This document shows, piece by piece, positions 38,496-46,940 of a stretch of 64,000 nucleotides of DNA (the stretch's first letter is position 1; the number at the start of each line of letters is the position of its first letter). Under the pieces are notes generated by a model. That model made no database searches. It had not been told where the DNA came from and saw only the letters and a list, made by a program, of their open reading frames with translations. Made by a program: the position numbers and the translations under genes. Origin of the DNA: an uncultured Paracoccaceae bacterium (GTDB lineage: Bacteria; Pseudomonadota; Alphaproteobacteria; Rhodobacterales; Rhodobacteraceae); the NCBI GenBank assembly GCA_947493145.1, contig CANLPZ010000002.1, positions 891,364 to 955,363 on the forward strand, in the 5' to 3' direction.

Positions 38496-39024
38496 GAGCG
38501 TGCTCCATTGGGAGAGTTGTGCTGGCCAAAAAATAGGGGCGACCAGTTTTCAAGTTTTGTTGGGCGGCGACATCTTGAACCAAATCGGACATGCGTGATT
38601 TTAGGTCGTTGAGTTGCTCAGTGGTAAGATGGAGCGTGACTTGATTAAAGCTAAGCCCAGAGGATTGCCGTGTTCCGATCGGACTGTGTCGCGCAAAACG
38701 CGCAAGAATGCGGGCCAAATTGGCGACAAAAATATTGAAATATGCAGTGAGTTCATCGCCCGACATGCGTTCGATGTGGTCGGGGTCCGCCTGCGTCATT
38801 TCCTGGTTAAGAATATATGATTTTTCTTCGGCTCCATTGATTTTCGCAGTTTGTGCAACGCGAATAACGTCTGCGCTGGAGAGTGTTTTAATGTGCCGAT
38901 ACAGGCTGGCCTGCGCAATATTTGGTAATTGCGCCTGCAACCATTTTGTGGTGCGGGGGTGCGTCGAAAGTTCCGACAAGATTTGCAGCCGCTCTGGGTG
39001 CAAAAGAATTTTGGGGTCGACCAT
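38482..39024 (-). CDS. ArsR-like winged helix-turn-helix regulator
   Basis: A 180-residue DNA-binding protein. The first 90 residues form a winged HTH (LLHPERLQILSELSTHPRTT, then ASLYRHIKTLSSADVIRV), and the rest is a helical domain (ELTAYFNIFVANLARILARF) that may bind an effector. No metal-binding cysteines are seen, so it is not a metal sensor. It overlaps the hydrolase gene and probably controls it. A 22-base inverted repeat lies ten bases upstream of its ATG; no Shine-Dalgarno sequence is visible, so the mRNA may be leaderless. Confidence 0.8.
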   Translation of the reverse strand: MVDPKILLHPERLQILSELSTHPRTTKWLQAQLPNIAQASLYRHIKTLSSADVIRVAQTAKINGAEEKSYILNQEMTQADPDHIERMSGDELTAYFNIFVANLARILARFARHSPIGTRQSSGLSFNQVTLHLTTEQLNDLKSRMSDLVQDVAAQQNLKTGRPYFLASTTLPMEHAHDDS

Positions 39025-39033
39025 AAAACGAAT

Positions 39034-39055
39034 CCATTATCATAATTGATAATGG
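39034..39055. promoter_or_regulatory. Operator-like inverted repeat upstream of the ArsR-like gene
   Basis: Perfect 9-bp arms CCATTATCA / TGATAATGG around TAAT, ending ten bases before the start codon. Its position over the expected -10 region suggests autorepression of the regulator-hydrolase operon. Confidence 0.6.
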
Positions 39056-39188
39056 GTAGGTAAAGCGTCACAAGGGCGTTTTCAATCCTCATTTGACGAT
39101 AGGGGATCGCTTCGGAATTGGAATTTGGGCGAGGGGCTTGCATCATTGCCATGCGAACCTTAGAAGAACCTCTGATTTACAAGGCACC

Positions 39189-39207
39189 GTCGCAGGGATT
39201 CTGCGAC
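39189..39207 (+). promoter_or_regulatory. Stem-loop upstream of trigger factor gene
   Basis: A perfect 7-bp stem, GTCGCAG/CTGCGAC, with loop GGATT, 22 bases before the tig start. It may lie in the 5' untranslated region and affect translation or stability; no regulator is known. Confidence 0.3.
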
Positions 39208-39229
39208 CCGGAGATAAGAGGATACCTGA

Positions 39230-40561
39230 ATGCAGGTCACTGAGACGCTAAACGAAGGCCTAAAACGCGGCTATTCGATTGTTATCACAGCCGATGAGCT
39301 GGACGCTAAGGTTAACGAAAAGTTGGTTGAAGCGCAGCCGGAAGTCGAAATGAAAGGTTTCCGCAAAGGTAAAGTGCCAATGGCGCTGCTGAAAAAACAG
39401 TTCGGTCCTCGTGTTCTTGGCGAAGCGATGCAGGAATCAGTCGACGGCGCGATGAATGAGCATTTTGAAAAGTCTGGCGACCGCCCTGCGATGCAGCCTG
39501 ACGTGAAAATGACCAACGAAGACTGGAAAGAGGGCGACGACGTCACGGTTGAGATGTCCTATGAAGCGCTGCCAGAAATTCCTGAAGTCGATCTGTCAAA
39601 GATCAAACTGGAAAAATTGGTCGCAAAAGCAGATGACGCATCTGTTGACGAGGCGATCGCGTCATTGGCGGAAACGGCGACAAACTTTGAAGACCGCAAG
39701 AAGGGGTCAAAAGCAAAAGACGGCGACCAAGTCACAATCGATTTCTTGGGCAAAGTTGATGGTGAAGCCTTTGATGGTGGCGCGGCTGAAGATTACCCAC
39801 TTGTTTTGGGATCAAACAGCTTCATCCCAGGATTTGAGGATCAGTTGGTCGGCGTGAAAGCGGACGAAGAAAAGAACGTCGAAGTGACGTTCCCAGAAGA
39901 TTACCAAGCTGAAAACCTAAAAGGCAAAGCCGCTGTTTTTGAATGCAAAATCAAAGCAGTGAAAGAGCCAAAAGCGGCTGAAGTGAATGATGAGCTGGCC
40001 AAACAGTTCGGTGCAGAAGATCTTGAAGCGCTAAAAGCCCAAGTGTCTGAGCGTTTGGAAGCGGAATACGCAGGTGCTGCGCGCGCTGTTATGAAGCGTG
40101 GTCTTTTGGACGAGCTGGACAAAACGGTTGAATTTGAATTGCCACCATCATTGTTGACAGCGGAAGCAGATCAGATCGCGCACCAGCTGTGGCACGAAGA
40201 AAACCCAGAGGTCGAAGGCCACGACCACGACAAGATCGAGGCAACAGACGAGCACAAATCACTTGCAGCGCGTCGTGTGAAATTGGGTCTTTTGTTGGCT
40301 GAGCTTGGTCAAAAAGCAGAGGTCGAAGTAACCGACGCGGAAATGACACAAGCGATCATGAACCAAGCGCGTCAGTACCCAGGTCAAGAGCGCCAGTTCT
40401 TTGAATTCATTCAGCAAAACCAACAAATGCAACAACAGCTTCGTGCACCATTGTTCGAAGACAAAGTTGTGGATCACGTGTTTGAAAACGCGTCTGTGAC
40501 TGAAAAAGAAATCAGCAAAGACGACTTGCAAAAAGCCGTTGAGGCGCTGGAAGACGAATAA
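39230..40561 (+). CDS. tig: Trigger factor
   Basis: A 443-residue ribosome-bound chaperone and prolyl isomerase. The N-terminal ribosome-binding domain includes [18 protein letters not shown], which contains the signature loop. The FKBP-type domain is at about 150-245 ([17 protein letters not shown] and [16 protein letters not shown]), and the rest is the helical substrate-binding domain. Length is standard. The ATG follows AAGAGG. A single gene, ended by two hairpins in a row. Confidence 0.95.
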   Translation: MQVTETLNEGLKRGYSIVITADELDAKVNEKLVEAQPEVEMKGFRKGKVPMALLKKQFGPRVLGEAMQESVDGAMNEHFEKSGDRPAMQPDVKMTNEDWKEGDDVTVEMSYEALPEIPEVDLSKIKLEKLVAKADDASVDEAIASLAETATNFEDRKKGSKAKDGDQVTIDFLGKVDGEAFDGGAAEDYPLVLGSNSFIPGFEDQLVGVKADEEKNVEVTFPEDYQAENLKGKAAVFECKIKAVKEPKAAEVNDELAKQFGAEDLEALKAQVSERLEAEYAGAARAVMKRGLLDELDKTVEFELPPSLLTAEADQIAHQLWHEENPEVEGHDHDKIEATDEHKSLAARRVKLGLLLAELGQKAEVEVTDAEMTQAIMNQARQYPGQERQFFEFIQQNQQMQQQLRAPLFEDKVVDHVFENASVTEKEISKDDLQKAVEALEDE

Positions 40562-40620
40562 GCTTTTACAAGTAAAAGCGTGTTAAATTTGAAAGTCGCC
40601 CGAGAGGGCGGCTTTTTTTT
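40562..40620 (+). terminator. Two hairpins ending tig
   Basis: First hairpin, 40562-40579: GCTTTTAC/GTAAAAGC around AA. Second, 40594-40612: AGTCGCCC/GGGCGGCT with loop GAGA, followed by eight T residues, which is the intrinsic terminator itself. Confidence 0.85.
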
Positions 40621-40689
40621 ATGCTCTGTTAACCAATTTTCTGGAACCTGATTCCGAGAGTGAATTCATGACTAATGTGGGAGGTTAGC

Positions 40690-41355
40690 GTGGAGGCACA
40701 AAAAAAATTGGGAATCTTATTGTATATAATGGGTGTCGCGGCTTGCGGCGGCGCGGAAACCGGCGGGACGTCGGCGGGCAGTGAAATTGTGACGGTTCCA
40801 CCCGTCGTAACGCCAGAGTTTAATCAGGCGTTGGTGAACGAAACATGGGACAGGTTTCGTGATCCGTCCACCGTGGTAACTGATCCGGCAATGGTGTCGG
40901 GAAAGGTGCACATGGACGGATATATGGCAGCCCGCGTTGATGTCATCGCGGATGTATATGTTGGCGGCGCCGCGACGTTAAGTGCCAATTTTGCTAACGA
41001 CACCGTCGAAGGCGAGATTAGTGATCTCACCGTCGTTGATTGGCGTGACGATCCTGAAACGGGGCAAGCCGTGATCTCAGACGTGTCGAAAACAACGGGC
41101 ACGCTGGCGGTTACTGGTGAAATTATACCGAGTGGATTTGAAGCGGACATCACCGGTGAAATCGCTGGGCCAAGCACGCAGTTTGGTGAGTTTACGGCGC
41201 AAGTTGACGCGAGTTTGGTTGATGGATTGTTTTTCGAAACCGAACAAGGCGGCATTATGGCTGATTCAGGTATCGCAGGATCAATTGAATTGACCAACAT
41301 CGACGGCACGTACGATATTTTCATCTATGGCGGCCGGTTTTTGGTCGGTGAATAA
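40690..41355 (+). CDS. Hypothetical lipoprotein, transferrin-binding-protein-like beta domain
   Basis: About 221 residues. A short hydrophobic signal ending GVAAC gives a plausible lipobox, then a Gly/Thr-rich linker and an all-beta domain (AATLSANFANDTVEGEISDL; GTLAVTGEIIPSGFEADITG; YDIFIYGGRFLVGE). The pattern resembles the small beta-barrel lobe of TbpB-like surface lipoproteins, but this is tentative. GTG at 40690 is preferred over the ATG at 40675 because GGGAGG lies five bases before it. Single gene with its own terminator. Confidence 0.6.
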   Translation: MEAQKKLGILLYIMGVAACGGAETGGTSAGSEIVTVPPVVTPEFNQALVNETWDRFRDPSTVVTDPAMVSGKVHMDGYMAARVDVIADVYVGGAATLSANFANDTVEGEISDLTVVDWRDDPETGQAVISDVSKTTGTLAVTGEIIPSGFEADITGEIAGPSTQFGEFTAQVDASLVDGLFFETEQGGIMADSGIAGSIELTNIDGTYDIFIYGGRFLVGE

Positions 41356-41393
41356 ACGTAGATTTCCTATAATGAAAGTCGGCGTAAATAGAA

Positions 41394-41418
41394 AAAAGCC
41401 GCCCTTTGGGCGGCTTTT
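41394..41418 (+). terminator. Terminator after the lipoprotein gene
   Basis: Arms AGCCGCCC/GGGCGGCT around a TT-type loop, preceded by six A residues and followed by TTTGTTTT. It is about 40 bases past the stop codon. Confidence 0.8.
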
Positions 41419-41523
41419 GTTTTGGATATTTGGACCAATTGGAAGAAGGAATAACCAGAGTTTTCGATACGTGAGATCGTCAAAAGTCATTAGGGGAATT
41501 ACCGTTTTCCCAAAATTAACAAA

Positions 41524-41551
41524 AAAGCCGCGCTATCTCTAGCGCGGCTTT
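41524..41551 (-). terminator. rplI operon terminator
   Basis: Perfect 11-bp stem AAAGCCGCGCT / AGCGCGGCTTT with a 6-base loop. On the minus strand it is followed by a run of T. It lies 26 bases beyond the rplI stop. Confidence 0.85.
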
Positions 41552-41576
41552 CTTAAATCTTGGGTGAGGGGGAAGA

Positions 41577-42215
41577 TTACTCTTCTGTTTCCTCGGTCGC
41601 GTCTTCGGCAGGGGCTTCTGCGTCGTCGTCACCACCCAATAGGTCGTCGTCTTCGGAGGCAGCTGCACCGATGTCTTCGAACAATTCAGCGATTTCGAAT
41701 TCTGCTTCGGCTTCTGCTTCGGCAGCCAATTCTTGGATCGACTTACCAGACGCTTGAAGTTCTGCTTCTTCGGTTGAACGTGCAACGTTCAATGCGATTG
41801 TTGCAGAAACTTCTGGGTGAAGCTTCACTTCGACTTCGTGCAGACCCAATTCTTTGATCGGTGCGACCAAAGCAACTTGTTTACGATCAACAGTGAAACC
41901 ATCCGCTGTTGCCGCTTCTGCTGCGTCACGTGTTGTGACAGAGCCGTAAAGCGCGCCTGCATCAGATGCAGAACGAATCACGATGAACTGCTGTCCGTCT
42001 AGCTTTTCAGCCAAAGCTTCAGCTTCTTTTTTGGTTTCAAGGTTTGTTGCTTCGAGCTGCGCTTTCTGAGCTTCGAAACGGGCGATGTTGCCTTCGTTCG
42101 CGTTCAGAGCTTTGCCTTGAGGCAAAAGGAAGTTACGCGCGTAACCCGGTTTAACGTCAACGACGTCACCCATTTGGCCAAGCTTTGCAACGCGTTCTAG
42201 TAGGATAACTTGCAT
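41577..42215 (-). CDS. rplI: 50S ribosomal protein L9
   Basis: A 212-residue L9. The N-terminal rRNA-binding domain has the family signature [21 protein letters not shown], followed by the long connecting helix and the C-terminal domain ([24 protein letters not shown]). Beyond about residue 150 it has an extra Glu/Ala/Asp-rich tail ([18 protein letters not shown]) absent from the 149-residue E. coli protein but seen in Rhodobacteraceae. Last gene of rpsF-rpsR-rplI, ten bases after rpsR. Confidence 0.95.
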   Translation of the reverse strand: MQVILLERVAKLGQMGDVVDVKPGYARNFLLPQGKALNANEGNIARFEAQKAQLEATNLETKKEAEALAEKLDGQQFIVIRSASDAGALYGSVTTRDAAEAATADGFTVDRKQVALVAPIKELGLHEVEVKLHPEVSATIALNVARSTEEAELQASGKSIQELAAEAEAEAEFEIAELFEDIGAAASEDDDLLGGDDDAEAPAEDATEETEE

Positions 42216-42225
42216 GTCGTTCTCC

Positions 42226-42453
42226 TTACTTCACAGCGTATGGTAGCAGCGCCAAGAAACGAGCGCGTTTGATTGCACGGGCAAGCTCACGCTGTTTTTT
42301 TGCAGAGACTGCTGTGATACGGCTAGGCACGATTTTACCACGCTCAGAGATGTAGCGCTGTAGCAAACGTGTGTCTTTGTAGTCGATTTTTGGTGCGTTC
42401 TCGCCAGAGAATGGGCAAACCTTACGACGGCGGAAAAATGGTTTAGATGCCAT
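42226..42453 (-). CDS. rpsR: 30S ribosomal protein S18
   Basis: A 75-residue basic protein with the S18 core: [20 protein letters not shown] and [20 protein letters not shown]. It pairs with S6 on the platform of the small subunit. It lies between rpsF (17 bases upstream) and rplI (10 bases downstream), the standard operon order. Confidence 0.97.
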   Translation of the reverse strand: MASKPFFRRRKVCPFSGENAPKIDYKDTRLLQRYISERGKIVPSRITAVSAKKQRELARAIKRARFLALLPYAVK

Positions 42454-42470
42454 GGTTTAGCTCCCTTTCC

Positions 42471-42824
42471 TTAGCGACGCTCGCGGCGATCGCCACGGTC
42501 TTCGCGTTTTTGCATTTGCACTGATGGGCCTTCGGCGTGCTCATCAACTTTGATGGTCAACACGCGCATGACGTCGTCGTGCAAACGCATAAGGCGTTCC
42601 ATCTCTTGTACAGCTGGCGCAGGAGCGTCAGACTTAACAAAAGCGTAGTGACCTTTGCGGTTTTTGTTGATTTTGTAGGCCATCGTTTTGACGCCCCAAT
42701 ATTCGCTTTCGACAACTTTGCCGCCGTTGTCCGTAAGGACGGCACCAAAATGTTCGATCAAACCTTCGGCCTGTGCGTTTGACAGGTCTTGGCGCGAGAT
42801 AAAGACATGCTCATACAAAGGCAT
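42471..42824 (-). CDS. rpsF: 30S ribosomal protein S6
   Basis: A 117-residue ferredoxin-like fold protein (YEHVFISRQDLSNAQAEGLI, YWGVKTMAYKINKNRKGHYA) with a charged tail ending EDRGDRRERR. It binds S18 and the central domain of 16S rRNA. First gene of rpsF-rpsR-rplI; preceded by a good sigma-70 promoter and a structured leader that may allow S6/S18 feedback control. Confidence 0.97.
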   Translation of the reverse strand: MPLYEHVFISRQDLSNAQAEGLIEHFGAVLTDNGGKVVESEYWGVKTMAYKINKNRKGHYAFVKSDAPAPAVQEMERLMRLHDDVMRVLTIKVDEHAEGPSVQMQKREDRGDRRERR

Positions 42825-42860
42825 GTGCTCTCCACTTCTATGTTCAAGCGCATTTCAAAA

Positions 42861-42925
42861 GGTGGGGGTTTAACCTTTCACGACCCACCTACGAGAGACT
42901 GCGCAGTTCGAAAAACTGTGAAAGG
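42861..42925 (-). promoter_or_regulatory. Structured leader upstream of rpsF
   Basis: In the minus-strand transcript, AGGTGGG pairs with CCCCACCT (42861-42890). The loop of that hairpin contains GTGAAAGG (42874-42881), which can pair perfectly with CCTTTCAC upstream (42918-42925), so a pseudoknot or alternative fold is possible. A smaller hairpin CAGTT/AACTG lies between. It may be an autoregulatory element, as known for S6:S18 leaders in other bacteria. Confidence 0.4.
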
Positions 42926-42932
42926 ACGTGGC

Positions 42933-42960
42933 CTTATACACCGATGCGGCAAAGGTGCAA
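42933..42960 (-). promoter_or_regulatory. Sigma-70-type promoter of rpsF operon
   Basis: On the minus strand: -35 TTGCAC (42955-42960), 16-base spacer, -10 TATAAG (42933-42938). It is placed about 110 bases before the rpsF start. Confidence 0.6.
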
Positions 42961-43024
42961 GGGATTGCCAATGAAAACGGGGGTTTTAGAGAGAAAACTC
43001 GATTTTCGACTTAATCGGTGGCTT

Positions 43025-43053
43025 GGTGGGAAAACGACGCGGTTTTTCCCACC
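43025..43053. terminator. Terminator-like hairpin upstream of the two-TM protein gene
   Basis: Arms GGTGGGAAAA / TTTTCCCACC with an 8-9 base loop. No gene end is close on either strand, so it may be a leftover terminator or a regulatory hairpin. Confidence 0.35.
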
Positions 43054-43119
43054 CAACGCCTTATTCCAGCCGCAGTTCATTAAGAAAGTGTAAATATCTA
43101 TTAACTTGGGAGCTATGAC

Positions 43120-43767
43120 ATGAACGCTTTGTCAACTATTTCGCCAGCAGCGGCTGGAACAGTTCCTACGAGTACTTTTGTTAATCAAACGATTGAAACA
43201 CCTTGGGGGTTTACGGTTCGCAAAGGGGCGTCAAAAGACGTCACCCAGAGTTTTTTGAAATTTATCGCGATTGGCGTTAGTGCGGCGTTTTTGATCGCAG
43301 CCATGTCCATGTGGATCGTCCCTGGATCGGCCATCAACGGGGACGTATTGGCAATGAAACTTGCCTCCAGCGGTTTTTTGGCTGTGATTGGCGCGATAAT
43401 CGGCTTTTCTGCGACAAAACCCGAGCCGAATGAAATCCATGTCGACGCTGTTACACGTGAAGTTCGAGAGGTTTTCTGTTCGGAAGCCGGTAAATCACGT
43501 GTCGTAAAGAAATTCCAGTTTTCTGATATCTCTGGCGCGTTTTTGATGCGCGAGGAATTTGGCGAGGCAGCTTTGGTTTTGCGATACAAAAATACGCAAC
43601 ACTTCATCGTGGTTTGTCATGGGGATGAATACGAATTAACGGTTTTGAAAAACCGTATCGGACGCCAAATTTCGGCCGGTGCCGGTGAGGGTCCAATTTC
43701 CAAGGCAACGCGGGCCTTGCGCGTACGCCCACGCGACAAAACAGAAGCCGTGCATGTACGCGCATAA
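43120..43767 (+). CDS. Hypothetical two-TM membrane protein
   Basis: A 215-residue protein with two adjacent membrane spans (FIAIGVSAAFLIAAMSMWIV and ASSGFLAVIGAIIGFSA), then a cytoplasmic domain resembling a small beta-sandwich (EIHVDAVTREVREVFCS, KKFQFSDISGAFLMREE, QHFIVVCHGDEYEL). The C-terminus is basic (ALRVRPRDK). The arrangement recalls membrane-tethered PH-like domains, but no family was recognised with confidence. The ATG follows GGGAG. Single gene before YceI. Confidence 0.6.
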   Translation: MNALSTISPAAAGTVPTSTFVNQTIETPWGFTVRKGASKDVTQSFLKFIAIGVSAAFLIAAMSMWIVPGSAINGDVLAMKLASSGFLAVIGAIIGFSATKPEPNEIHVDAVTREVREVFCSEAGKSRVVKKFQFSDISGAFLMREEFGEAALVLRYKNTQHFIVVCHGDEYELTVLKNRIGRQISAGAGEGPISKATRALRVRPRDKTEAVHVRA

Positions 43768-43878
43768 TTCTGCTGAGTTCTGTTCGTAGGCGAACACAAT
43801 TTGTTGAACTCTATTGGATTGAGAAATTTCAAGGTGTCGGCAACACTGCCGGCATCTTTTCTTTTTAGGAGCTCAACA

Positions 43879-44460
43879 ATGACTTCGTTCGTAAAACCAC
43901 TTTTCGCTGCGGCGACTTTGCTGGCGGCATCGCCAGCCTTTGCCGAGGCTGAAAAATACGTTTTGGATTCAAGCCACAGCCAAATCATCTTTAGCTACAA
44001 CCACATCGGTTTTTCCACGACGTACGGTATGTTTTCTGGTTTCGAAGGCGAGATTATGTTTGACGCTGAGGATGCGGCCAAATCATCTGTGACCGTTTCA
44101 ATGCCAGTGGCATCCATGTTTACGGGGTGGGAACAGCGTGACGGTCACTTTATGTCTGACGACTTTTTTGGTGCGTCAGGCGAAGACTTGGTCACATTTA
44201 CATCGACGTCTATCGAAGTCACAGGTGACAACACAGCCAATATCACCGGTGATCTGGCGATGAACGGAATGACGAAGCCGGTTGTTTTGGCTGCGACGTT
44301 GAACAAAATAGGCCAACACCCGATGGCGGGCAAAGCATGGGCTGGGTTTGACGCAACGACGACTGTTAAACGGTCTGACTTTGGGCTTGGTGCGTTTGCA
44401 CCTGCTGTATCCGACGAGGTTGAAATTCAAATTTCAATCGAAGCGATGAAAGCGGAATAA
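43879..44460 (+). CDS. YceI family periplasmic protein
   Basis: A 193-residue lipocalin-like protein with a signal peptide (PLFAAATLLAASPAFAEA). The YceI fold shows in YVLDSSHSQIIFSYNHIGFS, MTKPVVLAATLNKIGQHPM and FDATTTVKRSDFGLG. Family members bind isoprenoid or amide ligands in the periplasm. The ATG at 43879 follows AGGAG; an open frame upstream lacks a site. It converges on a second gene that carries a YceI domain fused to cytochrome b561. Confidence 0.9.
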   Translation: MTSFVKPLFAAATLLAASPAFAEAEKYVLDSSHSQIIFSYNHIGFSTTYGMFSGFEGEIMFDAEDAAKSSVTVSMPVASMFTGWEQRDGHFMSDDFFGASGEDLVTFTSTSIEVTGDNTANITGDLAMNGMTKPVVLAATLNKIGQHPMAGKAWAGFDATTTVKRSDFGLGAFAPAVSDEVEIQISIEAMKAE

Positions 44461-44482
44461 GTCGTTTTAAGTCAATGAGATC

Positions 44483-44536
44483 GGGCCGCTTTTTAGCGGC
44501 CCTTTTTTTATTGTTTTAGCGGCCCTTTTTTTATTG
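44483..44536 (+). repeat. Terminator with tandem 23-base duplication
   Basis: A hairpin, GGGCCGCT/AGCGGCCC with loop TTTT (44483-44502), ends in seven T residues and terminates yceI. A 23-base unit covering the right arm and T tract (44491-44513) is repeated exactly at 44514-44536. Confidence 0.85.
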
Positions 44537-44538
44537 TT

Positions 44539-45738
44539 TTATTGTGTTGCAGTGAATGCGATGTCAACGATCACGGGGAAATCTAATGTGTCAGGATCGG
44601 TCATTGTATCGCCCACACCAAAGGCGCGTCTGTCCAATGTGGTTTGGGCTGTGACCGTCGCCGTATCTCCGTCGATGTTTAGGTTGAATGGAAATTCAAG
44701 AGGCTGTTCTGTGCCACGGATCGTCAACGTTCCCGTCGCTGTGTACGCGGTATCGGTGACAGTCAAATCGAGTTTGACTTTTGCCGTTGGGAATTGGGTC
44801 GCATCGAAATAATCAACCCCTAGGGCTTGGTCTGTTACGGACCCAAGCGTGAGCGAGGCAATGGCGATTTCCACCTCTGCGGTTCCGGCGGTGCCGGACC
44901 GAAGGGTGGGGTCAAAATCGATGTTTGCGCTCCACTGTGCGAATTCACCTGCGACTGCGGCCCCGAATTGTGTGATCGTTATGCCGATGGTGCCGTCTTG
45001 GACCGCCCATTGACCACCAGATTGCGCCAAGGCGGCTGGTTCGGTGGTGGAATTTTTATGATCGCCGAACAATCCGGCCAGTGCGCCGCCCGATAGGACA
45101 ACGATCCAGATTGCAAGCGCTGCGAAAAGCGGCAGTCGGTTTTTCCCATGGTGCATTGCAACGTCATCGGTTCGCGTTTGCCCAAACCACATACGGCGCA
45201 GTGTGATGTCTTTATCAACAAAATGGTGTTTCACAGCGCCCGCGATATGCAAGAAAATCGAAATAACCATGACCCGTTCAAACAGCATATGCAGAACGGC
45301 AAATCGGTGGGCGAGGTCAGGATCCTTGGGAACAAAAGGAAGCGATTGGCCAAGCGGCCACCAAATGGGTGCAAATCCTTCGGTCGCGGCGTGACTGACC
45401 CAACCGGTCAAGGGCACCAATACCAATGAGCCATAAAGCAGCCAATGAACAACCGCGGCCAAGAAATGTTCATGCGGTTTGTTCGAGGCCAGATGCGCCG
45501 GACGTTTTTGTGAAATCGCCCATAGAATGCGCAGCACAGCCACAAAAAACAACGATATCCCAAGCGTTTTATGCAGTGAAAATAATGTGGCTTTGTAAAG
45601 CAGCTGTTCTGACGTTTCAAACGGGGCACGTTGCGCCAAAATCCCCAATGGGATCAGCGTAAAAATCATCAGGGCGGTAAGCCAATGAAAGACCTTGGTG
45701 ATATTTCCAAAATTCTTATCGGTGTTTGTAAGGGTCAT
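44539..45738 (-). CDS. Cytochrome b561 / YceI fusion protein
   Basis: A 399-residue fusion. Residues 1-185 are a di-heme cytochrome b561 domain with four spans and heme-ligand histidines (KVFHWLTALM, LHKTLGISLFF, VHWLLYGSLVLVPLTGW, LHIAGAVKHHFVD). A fifth span is near 208-228. Residues about 240-399 are a periplasmic YceI lipocalin domain (ITITQFGAAVAGEFAQWSANIDF, DRRAFGVGDTMTDPDTL). It may pass electrons between quinones and a ligand held by YceI; this is inferred. It is convergent with the standalone yceI gene. Confidence 0.88.
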   Translation of the reverse strand: MTLTNTDKNFGNITKVFHWLTALMIFTLIPLGILAQRAPFETSEQLLYKATLFSLHKTLGISLFFVAVLRILWAISQKRPAHLASNKPHEHFLAAVVHWLLYGSLVLVPLTGWVSHAATEGFAPIWWPLGQSLPFVPKDPDLAHRFAVLHMLFERVMVISIFLHIAGAVKHHFVDKDITLRRMWFGQTRTDDVAMHHGKNRLPLFAALAIWIVVLSGGALAGLFGDHKNSTTEPAALAQSGGQWAVQDGTIGITITQFGAAVAGEFAQWSANIDFDPTLRSGTAGTAEVEIAIASLTLGSVTDQALGVDYFDATQFPTAKVKLDLTVTDTAYTATGTLTIRGTEQPLEFPFNLNIDGDTATVTAQTTLDRRAFGVGDTMTDPDTLDFPVIVDIAFTATQ

Positions 45739-45926
45739 ATCATGCTCCGATGCCTGCGATGCTGTTCTCGTACTGTGCGAGACACCACGTGCTTATGGCA
45801 AGTTTTTCCTGTGTCCAAGCCAACGGATGCGCAGTTTTTGCGCGAATTTGCACGGAAAGCGCGTGGCTGTGATTGCGCCAAAGCGGTGCAACGGCTAACT
45901 AAGGGGAAACGAAAGAGGGGCATAGC

Positions 45927-46868
45927 ATGAGCATAGCATTTGTTTTTCCAGGCCAAGGGGCGCAAGCGATTGGCATGGGAAAAGAGCTGGCGGATAGTTT
46001 TCCGGCCGCAAAAGCGGTTTTTGAAGAAGTTAACGACGCGTTGGGCGAGGATCTGAGCGATTTAATCTGGAACGGTGATATTGCTGAGCTTACGCTGACG
46101 CAAAACGCACAACCAGCTTTGATGGCGACATCGCTGGCGGCGATGAAAGCATTGGAATCCGAAGGCGTTACGATCGACACAGCATCCTATGTGGCGGGCC
46201 ATTCCTTGGGGGAATATTCTGCATTGGCGGCAGCTGGATCATTGAGCATCGCAGATGCGGCGCGGTTGTTGCGCACACGCGGAAAAGCGATGCAAGAGGC
46301 GGTTCCTGTGGGCGAAGGCGCAATGGCCGCGTTGTTGGGACTGGATTTCGAAACGGCGACAGCTGTCGCGACCGAAGCCGCGATGGGGGAGGTATGTCAG
46401 GCCGCAAACGACAATGACCCAAGCCAAGTGGTTGTGTCTGGCCATAAAGATGCGGTTGAGCGCGCGGTTGAACTTGCCAAAGAAAAAGGTGCGAAACGTG
46501 CGTTGTTGTTGCCAGTTTCTGCACCATTTCATTGCGCGTTGATGGAACCCGCAGCAAAAGTTATGGCGCAGGCGTTGGCTGAGGTGGATTTGACTGCACC
46601 TGCGGTGCCTTTGGTTGCAAATGTTTTGGCACATGATGTCACACAACCCGCAACCATTCGGTCGCTGTTGGTCGATCAGGTCACTGGATCCGTGCGTTGG
46701 CGTGAAAGCGTCCAATGGATGGGCGAGGCTGGCGTGACAGACGTTTGGGAAATCGGTGCAGGCAAAGCGTTGTCGGGTATGATCCGTCGGATCAATAAAT
46801 CGATTACGTGTCGCGCCGTTGGATCACCTGATGATGTGACAGGCGCTGTTGCATCATTGGCAGAGTGA
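45927..46868 (+). CDS. fabD: Malonyl-CoA-ACP transacylase
   Basis: A 313-residue enzyme that loads malonate onto ACP for fatty acid synthesis. FVFPGQGAQ opens the protein; the nucleophile Ser93 is in AGHSLGEYSA, and His202 (SAPFHCALM) is the catalytic partner. First gene of fabD-fabG-acpP-fabF-mltG. Between it and fabG lie two perfect palindromes. Confidence 0.96.
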   Translation: MSIAFVFPGQGAQAIGMGKELADSFPAAKAVFEEVNDALGEDLSDLIWNGDIAELTLTQNAQPALMATSLAAMKALESEGVTIDTASYVAGHSLGEYSALAAAGSLSIADAARLLRTRGKAMQEAVPVGEGAMAALLGLDFETATAVATEAAMGEVCQAANDNDPSQVVVSGHKDAVERAVELAKEKGAKRALLLPVSAPFHCALMEPAAKVMAQALAEVDLTAPAVPLVANVLAHDVTQPATIRSLLVDQVTGSVRWRESVQWMGEAGVTDVWEIGAGKALSGMIRRINKSITCRAVGSPDDVTGAVASLAE

Positions 46869-46869
46869 T

Positions 46870-46913
46870 CCGGAATTTTGAAAATTCCGGTCTGAAATCT
46901 TTAAAAGATTTCA
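46870..46913. promoter_or_regulatory. Two adjacent perfect 21-base palindromes between fabD and fabG
   Basis: The first, 46870-46890, has arms CCGGAATTTT/AAAATTCCGG around G. The second, 46893-46913, has arms TGAAATCTTT/AAAGATTTCA around A. Each has ten perfect pairs and one central base, and they are two bases apart. They may be operators or RNA hairpins that separate fabD and fabG expression. Confidence 0.6.
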
Positions 46914-46940
46914 AGGCCGTAGACTTAAAAGGAACAATAA

